In this document: piece by piece, positions 52,494 to 60,044 of the stretch
Layout: the number at the start of each line of letters is the position of its first letter
Numbering within the stretch: the stretch's first letter is position 1
DNA from: Bacteroidales bacterium UBA4788
GTDB taxonomy: Bacteria; Bacteroidota; Bacteroidia; Bacteroidales; VadinHA17
Length of the DNA stretch: 61,734 nt
Assembly: GCA_002402965.1 (NCBI GenBank)
Contig: DHGW01000062.1
Coordinates: 452 to 62,185, forward strand
Reading direction: 5' to 3'
Program-made: the position numbers and the translations under genes
The notes under the pieces: generated by a model
Database searches by the model: none
Seen by the model: only the letters and a program-made list of their open reading frames with translations
What the model was told of the DNA's origin: nothing

Positions 52494-52841
52494 ATGCCAA
52501 GAGCAACAAACGCACCAGCATCAAAGGCAAGAAGAAAGAAGATATTAAAACAGACCAAGGGGTACTTTGGCAGCAACTCAAATGTTTACAGTGTTGCCAA
52601 GAACGTTCTTGAGAAGGGTCTTGCCTATGCATACCGTGATCGCAAGGACAAGAAGGGACAGTTCCGCGCGCTTTGGATCCAGAGGATCAACGCCGGCGTA
52701 CGCCTTCACGGAATGAGTTACTCGCAATTTATCGGCGGGCTTGAGAAGAAGGGAATCTCCCTTAACCGCAAGACGCTGGCCGACCTGGCGATGAACCACC
52801 CGGAAGCCTTCAAGGCAATCGTGGATAAAGTCAAGGAATAA
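52494..52841 (+). CDS. rplT: 50S ribosomal protein bL20
   Basis: This 115-residue protein matches bL20: PRATNAPASKARRKKILKQTKGYFGSNSNVY, then AYRDRKDKKGQFRALWIQRINAGVRLHGMSYSQFIGGLEKKGISLNRKTLADLA. L20 is an early assembly protein of the large subunit and a known translational regulator. It is separated from rpmI by a 100-base structured gap and is followed by a terminator. Confidence 0.97.
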   Translation: MPRATNAPASKARRKKILKQTKGYFGSNSNVYSVAKNVLEKGLAYAYRDRKDKKGQFRALWIQRINAGVRLHGMSYSQFIGGLEKKGISLNRKTLADLAMNHPEAFKAIVDKVKE

Positions 52842-52869
52842 AAAAAGCGGGCCGCGGCCCGCTTTTTTT
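52840..52869 (+). terminator. Terminator of the thrS-infC-rpmI-rplT operon
   Basis: GCGGGCCGCGGCCCGC (52847-52862) is a perfect palindrome flanked by A and T runs. Seven T follow on the plus strand. It is also positioned to stop the convergent lepB transcript. Confidence 0.93.
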
Positions 52870-52870
52870 A

Positions 52871-52927
52871 TTTGCGAATTGCGAATTGCGATTTAATTCG
52901 AATATCGCAAATCGGAAATCTTAAATC
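52871..52927. repeat. Palindromic repeat, copy C (ATCGCAAATC family)
   Basis: The left arm is TTGCGAATTGCGAATTGCG followed by ATTT (52872-52894), and the right arm has ATCGCAAATCGGAAATC then TTAAATC (52904-52927). The arms can pair in part. The right end overlaps the TGA stop of lepB. Copies A and B are at 8427-8453 and 42869-42931. It sits immediately after the rplT terminator. Confidence 0.72.
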
Positions 52928-54329
52928 ATCTCTTGGCTGCTTTAAAGAACCTGTTGAATCGTATCTTTTTGAATCCCTGTGCTTCCTTGTCAATGGAGAG
53001 CCAGACAAGCACCGGGCGGCCAATGATGTGATCCTCGGGAACAAATCCCCAGTAACGTGAATCAGATGAGCCATGCCGGTTGTCTCCCATCATCCAGTAG
53101 TAGTCCATCATGAATGTGTAGCTGTCGGCCGGCGATCCGTTGATATAGATCACTGTATCTTTTATCTCAAGGTCATTATCCTCATATATGTCAATGACCG
53201 AAGAGTAGAAGCTGATGTTGGATGCGTCAAGTTTTATGGTGGTTCCCTTTTTCGGGATCCAGAGCGGGCCGAAGTAGTCCTCGTTCCACCTGTACTGCGG
53301 ATCATGGGGGAAGACTGCCGGGACGTATTCTCCAGCTCTGCGGTAGTCAGCCTCAATACCCGTCACATTCGCAAAGCCTGAAATCAGTTCCGCGTTCTCA
53401 GCGGTGAGCGGAAGCTTGTAAACCGTTCCCGAGAGCATCAGTGACTGGTCGGATTTCGATACGTCCATCCTCTCGAAAGCTTTTGGATTTATCCGGGTGC
53501 CATTGGTGCGGACGTAGTATGAGGTCTGCTGACCCTTATGCTCTGTTGCTTCAATGTTATTCACGAAGAGCTTCCCTCCTGCAATCCTTATTGTATCTCC
53601 GGGTATTCCCACGCAACGCTTCACGTAATTGTCACGGCGGTCAACAGGCCTGTAGATGACCGTATACTCATTCCAGACCATCTGTCTTGCCTGTGAATAG
53701 TATTCATCTTTGCTCCTCAGCGTCTTCCCGGTCCTGAGATCCTCCGCAGTAAGCATCTCGATACGTTCCCTGAGTATCTCGTAATAGCTGACTGCCTGCT
53801 GTTCGAGACAGACAGTATCCCCTTCCGGAAAGTTAAAGACCACGATGTCATCGTTCTTAATATGTCCGAATCCCTTGAGTCTCTTGTAATCCCAGTGAAC
53901 AAGGTCGGACCATGACTTGCCCTTTCCCCCGGTGAGAGGCATTGTGTGCTGGGTAAAGGGAAACGCTATCGGGGTGTTGGGCAGACGCGGTCCGTAGGCA
54001 ACCTTGCTTACGGCAAGATGATCACCCACAAGGAGGGTTTTCTCCATCGAGGGTGTGGGGATACGGTAGTTCTGGAAGAGGAAGATGTTGATCAGGGTCA
54101 CAGCTATAACTGCGAAGATGAGGGCATCAAGCCATTCGATCACGGTGCTGTTCTTGCCATTTCGCTTCTTCCAGAATGCCCAGTTCACCTTTTTGCTGAC
54201 ATAGATGTCAAATACAACCGGGAGGCCGAGCAGCAGCCAGTAATTGCCTACCCAGATGACCCATAGCAGGAACAGTACGCCTGCCACGCCGAATTTGAAA
54301 TACTTGTTCTGCAGAAGCTCTTTCATCAT
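52926..54329 (-). CDS. lepB: Signal peptidase I
   Basis: This 467-residue inner membrane protease removes signal peptides from exported proteins. Membrane segments lie at the N-terminus (about residues 9-35) and around FAVIAVTLINIFLF. The catalytic serine is in RIPTPSMEKTLLVGDHLAV and the lysine in DRRDNYVKRCVGIPGDTI. The C-terminal box is DYYWMMGDNRHGSSDSRYWGFVPEDHIIGRPVLVWLSID. It is longer than E. coli LepB because of a large insertion between the lysine box and the last box, as in other Bacteroidota. The start is ATG 54329 or the next codon. Confidence 0.95.
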   Translation of the reverse strand: MMKELLQNKYFKFGVAGVLFLLWVIWVGNYWLLLGLPVVFDIYVSKKVNWAFWKKRNGKNSTVIEWLDALIFAVIAVTLINIFLFQNYRIPTPSMEKTLLVGDHLAVSKVAYGPRLPNTPIAFPFTQHTMPLTGGKGKSWSDLVHWDYKRLKGFGHIKNDDIVVFNFPEGDTVCLEQQAVSYYEILRERIEMLTAEDLRTGKTLRSKDEYYSQARQMVWNEYTVIYRPVDRRDNYVKRCVGIPGDTIRIAGGKLFVNNIEATEHKGQQTSYYVRTNGTRINPKAFERMDVSKSDQSLMLSGTVYKLPLTAENAELISGFANVTGIEADYRRAGEYVPAVFPHDPQYRWNEDYFGPLWIPKKGTTIKLDASNISFYSSVIDIYEDNDLEIKDTVIYINGSPADSYTFMMDYYWMMGDNRHGSSDSRYWGFVPEDHIIGRPVLVWLSIDKEAQGFKKIRFNRFFKAAKR

Positions 54330-54346
54330 GTATGATTTTCGGTGTG

Positions 54347-54354
54347 CAAATTTA
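54347..54354 (-). promoter_or_regulatory. -7 promoter element of lepB
   Basis: TAAATTTG on the minus strand matches TAnnTTTG. The leader is about 13 bases. No TTG occurs at -33. Confidence 0.5.
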
Positions 54355-54490
54355 CTATAATAAATTTAAAACATCAGCCCTCACAGAGAAGCCTCTGATT
54401 CCAGCGACGAAATAGTCAGTCAACGGCACATCTTCAGTGAGGCCTGTCTTCCTCCCGGCAATGTGGCCTGATCCCGGTGACTGTCATCAC

Positions 54491-55774
54491 TTAGTTTGCC
54501 TCCAGTTTTATCGGGGCAACCTTCTTCAGGTCCCTGACATAGTATCTTGCACCAATGAGGAATAACAATGCACCCAGAACAAGCGAAAAAGGAAGGATAC
54601 TTACGGCTGTCTTAATGTTCGTCAGGTCAGATATTCGCCCGAGAGCTATCGGGGCCGTGAATGATCCGAGCAGGTTTTGAACAAGTACGGCGATAGCATA
54701 TGACGTTGCACGCAACCCGGGATGGATAACGTCCTGGGTTACAGCGGCTGCACCGCTGATGAACTGCATGATGAAAATACCGAAGATGAAAAGGCAAACC
54801 AGTTGCATCGTACCCTTGAATACATAAAGTGCCAGGAAAAGAAGAAGAGCCGAAATGAACGTTGAGATGGCAGGATAGATCATTCTTGCCGTTGGCATGG
54901 TTTTTCTCCAGCGGTCAATTATATATCCTCCCAGCGGTGCGCCTACCAATGCAAGCATCATTACTGCCCCGGCAAGGCTGCCGGCCTTTTTGGGATCCAT
55001 GCCGCTTGTGACCTGGAAGTACTTCGGAAGCCAGACCAGTAGGGCGGTTGTCACGAATACGATTGCGGTCATAGCAAAATAAGTGAAAATCACCGACGGC
55101 TTCTTCAGAAACTCTTTAATAATATCCTTCCTCTCCATCTTGATATTCTGATTGGCTTCGTCAACTTTTGAGAGGGCAACGGTCTTGTAATCCTTTACGA
55201 AAAGGAAAAGGATCGCAATAATGAGCCCCGGAAGGGCCACCAGCCCGAAAGCATGTTTCCATCCCCAGGTACTTGCAATAATACCTCCCATGGTCACACC
55301 GATTGCAGACCCGATTGGAATGGAAGCATTCCACAAGCCCATCATCTTGGAACGTTTCTCCATAGGGTACATCCCTGAGATCAGGGCGCTGCCGCCGGGA
55401 GCATAACCGGCTTCACCGAATCCTATGAGAATACGTGCAAGAAAAAGCTGCACATAGTTGCCGGTGAAAGCGCACAGGAGGGTTGCAAGGCTCCAGACAA
55501 TCGCCATTATGCCCACGGTTTTCGTCCTGCTCCACCTGTCTATTACAAGTGAAACCGGAAAGGTTATAAGACCTATAGTCAGATATATTACCGAAACCAG
55601 CCAACCTGACTGGAAGTCGTTGATACCCAGATCGGCCTGGATGTAGGAGAACATCGAGCTTACCACCATCCTGTCTGCATAATCAAAAACGTAGAGCAGG
55701 AAGAGAAGCATAAATACGTAATTTGAATAACGCCTGGTAAATAGGTAACCGGGTGGAATGACCTTGTTTCTCAT
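54491..55774 (-). CDS. Major facilitator superfamily transporter
   Basis: This 427-residue inner membrane protein has about 12 transmembrane segments. The N-terminal motif YVFDYADRMVVSSMFSYIQADLGINDFQSGWLVSVIYLTIGLITFPVSLVIDRWSRTKTVG and GFGEAGYAPGGSALISGMYP are typical of the organic-anion (ACS/hexuronate-like) MFS branch. I start at MRNKVIPPG (55774); the frame upstream to 56128 covers the antisense of the amidohydrolase start and has no homology. It diverges from that amidohydrolase by 94 bases, so the pair may share substrate and control. The substrate is unknown. Confidence 0.88.
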   Translation of the reverse strand: MRNKVIPPGYLFTRRYSNYVFMLLFLLYVFDYADRMVVSSMFSYIQADLGINDFQSGWLVSVIYLTIGLITFPVSLVIDRWSRTKTVGIMAIVWSLATLLCAFTGNYVQLFLARILIGFGEAGYAPGGSALISGMYPMEKRSKMMGLWNASIPIGSAIGVTMGGIIASTWGWKHAFGLVALPGLIIAILFLFVKDYKTVALSKVDEANQNIKMERKDIIKEFLKKPSVIFTYFAMTAIVFVTTALLVWLPKYFQVTSGMDPKKAGSLAGAVMMLALVGAPLGGYIIDRWRKTMPTARMIYPAISTFISALLLFLALYVFKGTMQLVCLFIFGIFIMQFISGAAAVTQDVIHPGLRATSYAIAVLVQNLLGSFTAPIALGRISDLTNIKTAVSILPFSLVLGALLFLIGARYYVRDLKKVAPIKLEAN

Positions 55775-55868
55775 GGGTTCAATGATTGGAGTTATGTTCA
55801 CAGGTTTATGAGCAACTAAAATAATGCCTATTTTCTTATCTTGCACCTGTTTTACGAAAATCGTTGTC

Positions 55869-57557
55869 ATGAAACAGGGAACATTGATGGTTATGGTGCT
55901 TTTATTATTTGTTTTCCCCGCTTGCAGGAAGGCTGAGAAGGCTGATTTTGTAATCACCGGAGGGAAGGTTTTCACAGCTGATCCGCTCAGTCTGCATGCT
56001 GAGGCTGTAGCAGTCAAGGGCAATAAAATACTGGCCGTGGGCACTGATAAAGAGATACTCAGGTACATTGACCCGGAGGTCACAAAGGTTATCGATGCAG
56101 CCGGCAGGTCAGTGCTTCCCGGTTTCAATGATGCCCATGCACACTTCGGCCCGCTGGATCCCGATTACATAGAATTAAGGTATGTCACTGATCCCGGTGT
56201 GATCACGGCAAGGGTGAAGGAGCAGGTGGCACGCTTACAGAAGGGGCAGCTAATTTACGGAGGTCATTGGGAGCATGAGATGTTCACCACGCGCGAATGG
56301 CCGGTGAAGGAGCTAATTGATGCCGTCTCCCCTGACAATCCGGTTGTGCTTCGCCGCACTGACGGGCACAGCGCCCTGGTTAACAGCTATGTACTGACAC
56401 AATCAGGCATTACTAAAGACACACCCGACCCGTTCGGCGGAGAGATAATGCGTGACCCGGCAACCGGTGAACCGACAGGAATTCTTAAAGAGAGCGCCAT
56501 GTCACTCATAAAGACCGGAGCTGTAAAAGTTGAGAGGAGCGCCGAGGAGGAGGGTGAGAGAGAGTGGCGCGGTTACCTGCTTGCCCTGGAAATGGCTGCA
56601 GGATACGGCATCACAAGCATCCAGATTCCAGGAAGTGCTGACTTTGACATGTATGACTCCATCATGGCACAAGGCAGGCTGACCTCCCGCATCGACATAG
56701 GTGGTGAACTTACTGCCGACCCGGTCAGGCTTGACAGGTATGAGGAGCTGAGACAGAAGTACCCGGCATCGGGCGACTGGATCAGGTTCGGTTACCTGAA
56801 GGATTTCATGGATGGCACTCTGGGGTCTGCCACGGCGATGATGTTTGAGCCCTTCACTGACGAGCCTGACAAGAGCGGTCTGCCGCAGATGAGCTATGGT
56901 GAGCTTGAAGAGAGGGTACTGGCAGGAGACAGCCGGGGTTTCCAGATCGGCATTCATGCCATCGGGCCTAAAGCAAACAACTGGGTCCTGAATGCCTATC
57001 AGAATGCCCGCGAGGTCAACGGTGTGCGTGACAGCCGTCACCGTTCGGAGCATGCTCAGATACTCATCGAAGAAGACATCCCCCGGTTTGGCGCCCTGGG
57101 CGTTATAGCCTCGATGCAGCCCACCCATTGTATCACAGACAAGCGATTTGCCGAGAAGAGGATAGGAACAGATCGCAGTCGCTGGGCATATGCATGGAAG
57201 AGCCTGGCTGACAACGGTGCAAAGCTGGCATTTGGTACAGATTACTCTGTGGAACCGTTAAATCCGATGGAGGGATTGTATTCATCGGTTACACGCAAGG
57301 ACCGCAAGGGCGAAGAGGGTGACGGCTGGTTCCCGATGGAGAAGATCACTATGGAAAAGGCTATTGAATACTACACCCTTGGCGCCGCTTACGCCCAGTT
57401 CATGGAGGATAGGAAAGGAATGCTCAGGGAGGGCTATTTAGCAGACATAACCATCCTCTCAGAAAATATCTTCAATACTCCTGAGGAGATGATTATGTCA
57501 GTTAAAGCAGATTATACTGTCGTTGACGGTAAGATCGTCTTCGAAAGAAAAAAATAG
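55869..57557 (+). CDS. YtcJ-like amidohydrolase lipoprotein
   Basis: This 562-residue protein has a lipoprotein signal (LLLFVFPAC) and then an amidohydrolase_3 domain of the YtcJ type. Metal ligands lie in VLPGFNDAHAHFGP (HxH), GIHAIGPKANNWV and HRSEHAQIL, with the last Asp in LAFGTDYSVEP. The N-terminal composite strand is ADFVITGGKVFTADP, and the C-terminal strands contain GYLADITILSENIFNTPEE. Family members hydrolyse C-N bonds of varied substrates. It would act in the periplasm or on the cell surface. The start at 55869 gives the lipobox. Its stop codon directly abuts the stop of the convergent YegP-like gene. Confidence 0.9.
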   Translation: MKQGTLMVMVLLLFVFPACRKAEKADFVITGGKVFTADPLSLHAEAVAVKGNKILAVGTDKEILRYIDPEVTKVIDAAGRSVLPGFNDAHAHFGPLDPDYIELRYVTDPGVITARVKEQVARLQKGQLIYGGHWEHEMFTTREWPVKELIDAVSPDNPVVLRRTDGHSALVNSYVLTQSGITKDTPDPFGGEIMRDPATGEPTGILKESAMSLIKTGAVKVERSAEEEGEREWRGYLLALEMAAGYGITSIQIPGSADFDMYDSIMAQGRLTSRIDIGGELTADPVRLDRYEELRQKYPASGDWIRFGYLKDFMDGTLGSATAMMFEPFTDEPDKSGLPQMSYGELEERVLAGDSRGFQIGIHAIGPKANNWVLNAYQNAREVNGVRDSRHRSEHAQILIEEDIPRFGALGVIASMQPTHCITDKRFAEKRIGTDRSRWAYAWKSLADNGAKLAFGTDYSVEPLNPMEGLYSSVTRKDRKGEEGDGWFPMEKITMEKAIEYYTLGAAYAQFMEDRKGMLREGYLADITILSENIFNTPEEMIMSVKADYTVVDGKIVFERKK

Positions 57558-57893
57558 TTAAGCCTTTGTCTGGTCGTCAATTGTTGCACCAGGTGCGTTC
57601 TTCTTAACAGAGGCGATACCGTTTTCGCGGCTGGACTCTGACTCGTACATTTCGCTCTTGCCAATCACCTGGCCGTTTGATGCTTTCAGGTTGAAGTGAA
57701 ACTTGCCATTCTTGGCAACCTTTGATTCAAACCTCTTCACTTCAGCAGCATTCTTCATCACTGATTTGACACCGTTCATGCATGAAGGCTTTGATGCGTA
57801 ACCCTCGCTGGTCAGAATGACCTGGCCATTGCCTGCAAGAAGATTGAACTGAAACTCACCGTTTTTCCTTTTCGAGAGAACAAATTTTCCCAT
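57558..57893 (-). CDS. YegP family (DUF1508) tandem-repeat protein
   Basis: This 111-residue protein holds two tandem DUF1508 units. The first is KRKNGEFQFNLLAGNGQVILTSEGYASKPSCMNGVKSVMKNA, and the second KNGKFHFNLKASNGQVIGKSEMYESESSRENGIASVKKNA. Both keep the F-x-F-x-L-x-A-x-NG-Q-V-I core. There is no signal peptide. The molecular function of YegP is unknown. The stop is directly adjacent to the amidohydrolase stop, with no gap between the two convergent genes. Confidence 0.93.
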   Translation of the reverse strand: MGKFVLSKRKNGEFQFNLLAGNGQVILTSEGYASKPSCMNGVKSVMKNAAEVKRFESKVAKNGKFHFNLKASNGQVIGKSEMYESESSRENGIASVKKNAPGATIDDQTKA

Positions 57894-57936
57894 GATCTAA
57901 ATTTTTGTTTAATGGTTAATTTCGACTTGTCGTTTT

Positions 57937-57944
57937 CAAATATA
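57937..57944 (-). promoter_or_regulatory. -7 promoter element of the YegP-like gene
   Basis: TATATTTG on the minus strand matches TAnnTTTG, with a leader of about 39 bases holding a short CGAC/GTCG hairpin. No -33 TTG was found. Confidence 0.5.
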
Positions 57945-57979
57945 CAAAAAAACTATATTAGATTTACAGCGGGAATTTT

Positions 57980-58666
57980 ATGAGAATCGATATAATCACA
58001 GTACTCCCTGAACTTCTGCGCAGTCCGTTTGATGAGTCAATCATCAGGCGGGCGCGTGAAAAGGGCATTGCGGAGATCAATATCATCAGCCTGCGCGACT
58101 ATTCCACCGACAAACACAGGAATGTTGACGACTATCCCTTCGGGGGTGGTGCCGGGATGGTGATGATGATAGAGCCGGTTTACAACTGCATCACTCATCT
58201 CACCTCGCAGAGACGGTATGATGAGGTCATTTACACCTCTCCTGACGGTCAGCGTTTTACCCAATCGATGGCCAATGAGCTGTCAATGAAGGAGAACATC
58301 ATCATTCTTGCAGGTCATTACAAGGGTATTGATCAGCGCATAAGGGAGCATCTTATAACCCGTGAGATATCGATCGGCGACTATGTCCTGACCGGTGGCG
58401 AACTGCCGGCAGCGGTTATCACCGATGCCGTAGTGAGACTACTGCCCGGAGCAATATCCGATTCAGAGTCGGCTCTCTCCGACTCATTCCAGGACGGTCT
58501 CCTGGCACCGCCGCAGTACACCAGGCCGGCAGAGTACAGGGGTTGGAAGGTGCCTGAACTCCTCCTCGGCGGCAACACACCCGAGATAGAAAAATGGCGC
58601 TTCGAACAGTCGCTCCGCATCACCCGGGAAAAGAGGCCTGACCTGCTAGGCGAAGAAGAAAGCTGA
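57980..58666 (+). CDS. trmD: tRNA (guanine-N1)-methyltransferase
   Basis: TrmD (228 residues) methylates G37 of tRNAs to keep the reading frame. RIDIITVLPELLRSPFDESIIRRAREKGI, NVDDYPFGGGAGMVMMIEPV, IILAGHYKGIDQRIRE and ISIGDYVLTGGELPAAVITDAVVRLLPG show the trefoil-knot SAM site. The C-terminal domain has APPQYTRPAEYRGWKVPELLLGGN. It stands alone here, without rpsP, rimM and rplS. Confidence 0.97.
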   Translation: MRIDIITVLPELLRSPFDESIIRRAREKGIAEINIISLRDYSTDKHRNVDDYPFGGGAGMVMMIEPVYNCITHLTSQRRYDEVIYTSPDGQRFTQSMANELSMKENIIILAGHYKGIDQRIREHLITREISIGDYVLTGGELPAAVITDAVVRLLPGAISDSESALSDSFQDGLLAPPQYTRPAEYRGWKVPELLLGGNTPEIEKWRFEQSLRITREKRPDLLGEEES

Positions 58667-58746
58667 TAACTCTCTTTCTTTTTGTCGAAAAAGGTTTGTA
58701 TCATTGCCTCCCTCTGCAGGAAAGTAAAACCATAAAATACTGAGCT

Positions 58747-59958
58747 ATGAAACCTCATGATTACATTGAAAGAGAAGAGAAATACGGAGCACATAACTAC
58801 CATCCCCTGCCGGTGGTTCTTGACAGGGGTGAAGGGCCATTCGTATGGGACGTTGAGGGAAAGCGCTATTACGACTTCCTCTCTGCATACTCAGCAGTCA
58901 ACCAGGGTCACTGCCATCCGAAGATCATCGGTGCGCTGACAGAACAGGCTTCAAGGCTGACCCTCACCTCGAGGGCATTCTATAATTCTGTCCTCGGTGA
59001 GTATGAAGAGTTCGTGACTAAGTATTTCGGGTATGACAAAGTTCTGCCGATGAACACCGGCGCCGAGGGTGATGAGACGGCACTCAAGCTCTGCCGCAAA
59101 TGGGCTTACCTGGTCAAGGGCATTAAGCAGGATCAGGCAAAAATCATCGTCTGTGAAGGCAACTTCCATGGCCGCACAATCACAATTGTTTCCATGTCTA
59201 CCGACCCGGATGCCCGCAAGGATTACGGTCCCTTCACTCCCGGTTTCATAACCATCCCCTACAATGATCTCCCCGCCCTCGAAAAGGCGCTGGATGATCC
59301 TGATGTGGCAGGGTTCCTCGTTGAGCCTATCCAGGGTGAGGCAGGCGTCTATGTACCCGAAGATGGATTTATCAAAAAAGCATATGACCTCTGCAGGAAG
59401 CACAATGTGCTCTTCATCGCTGACGAGGTTCAGACGGGTATTGCCCGGACCGGAAAGCTTCTGGCATGTGATCATGAAGGAGTAAGACCGGACATTCTCA
59501 TCCTGGGCAAAGCTCTCTCGGGCGGAGTGCTGCCTGTCTCCGCTGTCCTGGCTGACGACGAAATAATGATGACAATCAAGCCCGGCGAGCACGGCTCCAC
59601 CTTCGGCGGCAATCCGTTGGCATGCAAAGTGGCAATAGCAGCTCTGGAGGTGATCAGGGATGAGAAGCTGGCAGAGAAGGCTGAGAGGCTCGGAAAGATA
59701 TTCCGTGACGAAATGCGGGCCGTGAAGTCGGATATGATTGAGCTGGTGCGTGGCAAGGGACTGCTCAACGCTATTGTGATCAGGCCGAGAAACGGGAAAG
59801 AGGCATGGGATGTATGCCTTGCGATGAAGGAACTGGGCGTGCTGGCCAAGCCGACACACGGGCATATTATCCGTTTTGCCCCTCCCCTCGTGATCACCGA
59901 GGAGCAGCTTCGTGACGCCATCTCACTGATAAAGAAAGCTATACAGCAGTTCGAATAA
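58747..59958 (+). CDS. rocD: Ornithine-oxo-acid transaminase
   Basis: This 403-residue class III PLP aminotransferase converts ornithine to glutamate-5-semialdehyde. Key segments are YHPLPVVLDRGEGPFVWDVEGKRYYDFLSAYSAVNQGHCHP, MNTGAEGDETALKLCRKW, VCEGNFHGRTITIVSMSTD, LFIADEVQTGIARTGK and the PLP lysine in ILGKALSGGVLPVSAVLAD. The variant YSAVNQGH is typical of ornithine aminotransferase rather than acetylornithine aminotransferase. No other arginine or proline gene is next to it. It follows trmD by 80 bases. Confidence 0.94.
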   Translation: MKPHDYIEREEKYGAHNYHPLPVVLDRGEGPFVWDVEGKRYYDFLSAYSAVNQGHCHPKIIGALTEQASRLTLTSRAFYNSVLGEYEEFVTKYFGYDKVLPMNTGAEGDETALKLCRKWAYLVKGIKQDQAKIIVCEGNFHGRTITIVSMSTDPDARKDYGPFTPGFITIPYNDLPALEKALDDPDVAGFLVEPIQGEAGVYVPEDGFIKKAYDLCRKHNVLFIADEVQTGIARTGKLLACDHEGVRPDILILGKALSGGVLPVSAVLADDEIMMTIKPGEHGSTFGGNPLACKVAIAALEVIRDEKLAEKAERLGKIFRDEMRAVKSDMIELVRGKGLLNAIVIRPRNGKEAWDVCLAMKELGVLAKPTHGHIIRFAPPLVITEEQLRDAISLIKKAIQQFE

Positions 59959-59972
59959 TATAGCTCAGCCAG

Positions 59973-60000
59973 GGCGGGGTGTTGCAAATATCACTCCGCC
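59973..60000. other. Unassigned hairpin after rocD
   Basis: GGCGGGGTG (59973-59981) pairs with CACTCCGCC (59992-60000) with one G-T wobble, closing a 10-base A/T-rich loop. It has no T run behind it, so it is not a standard terminator. It lies between rocD and the M28 peptidase gene. Confidence 0.5.
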
Positions 60001-60044
60001 GTACTATCAAAAGAGTGCTATTTTTACGGCACTTAAACTGAATT

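Noticed and set aside
58951..59865. 304-codon open frame antisense to rocD
   Set aside because: It is the reverse frame of a well-conserved gene, has no homology signature, and its content mirrors rocD codon bias.
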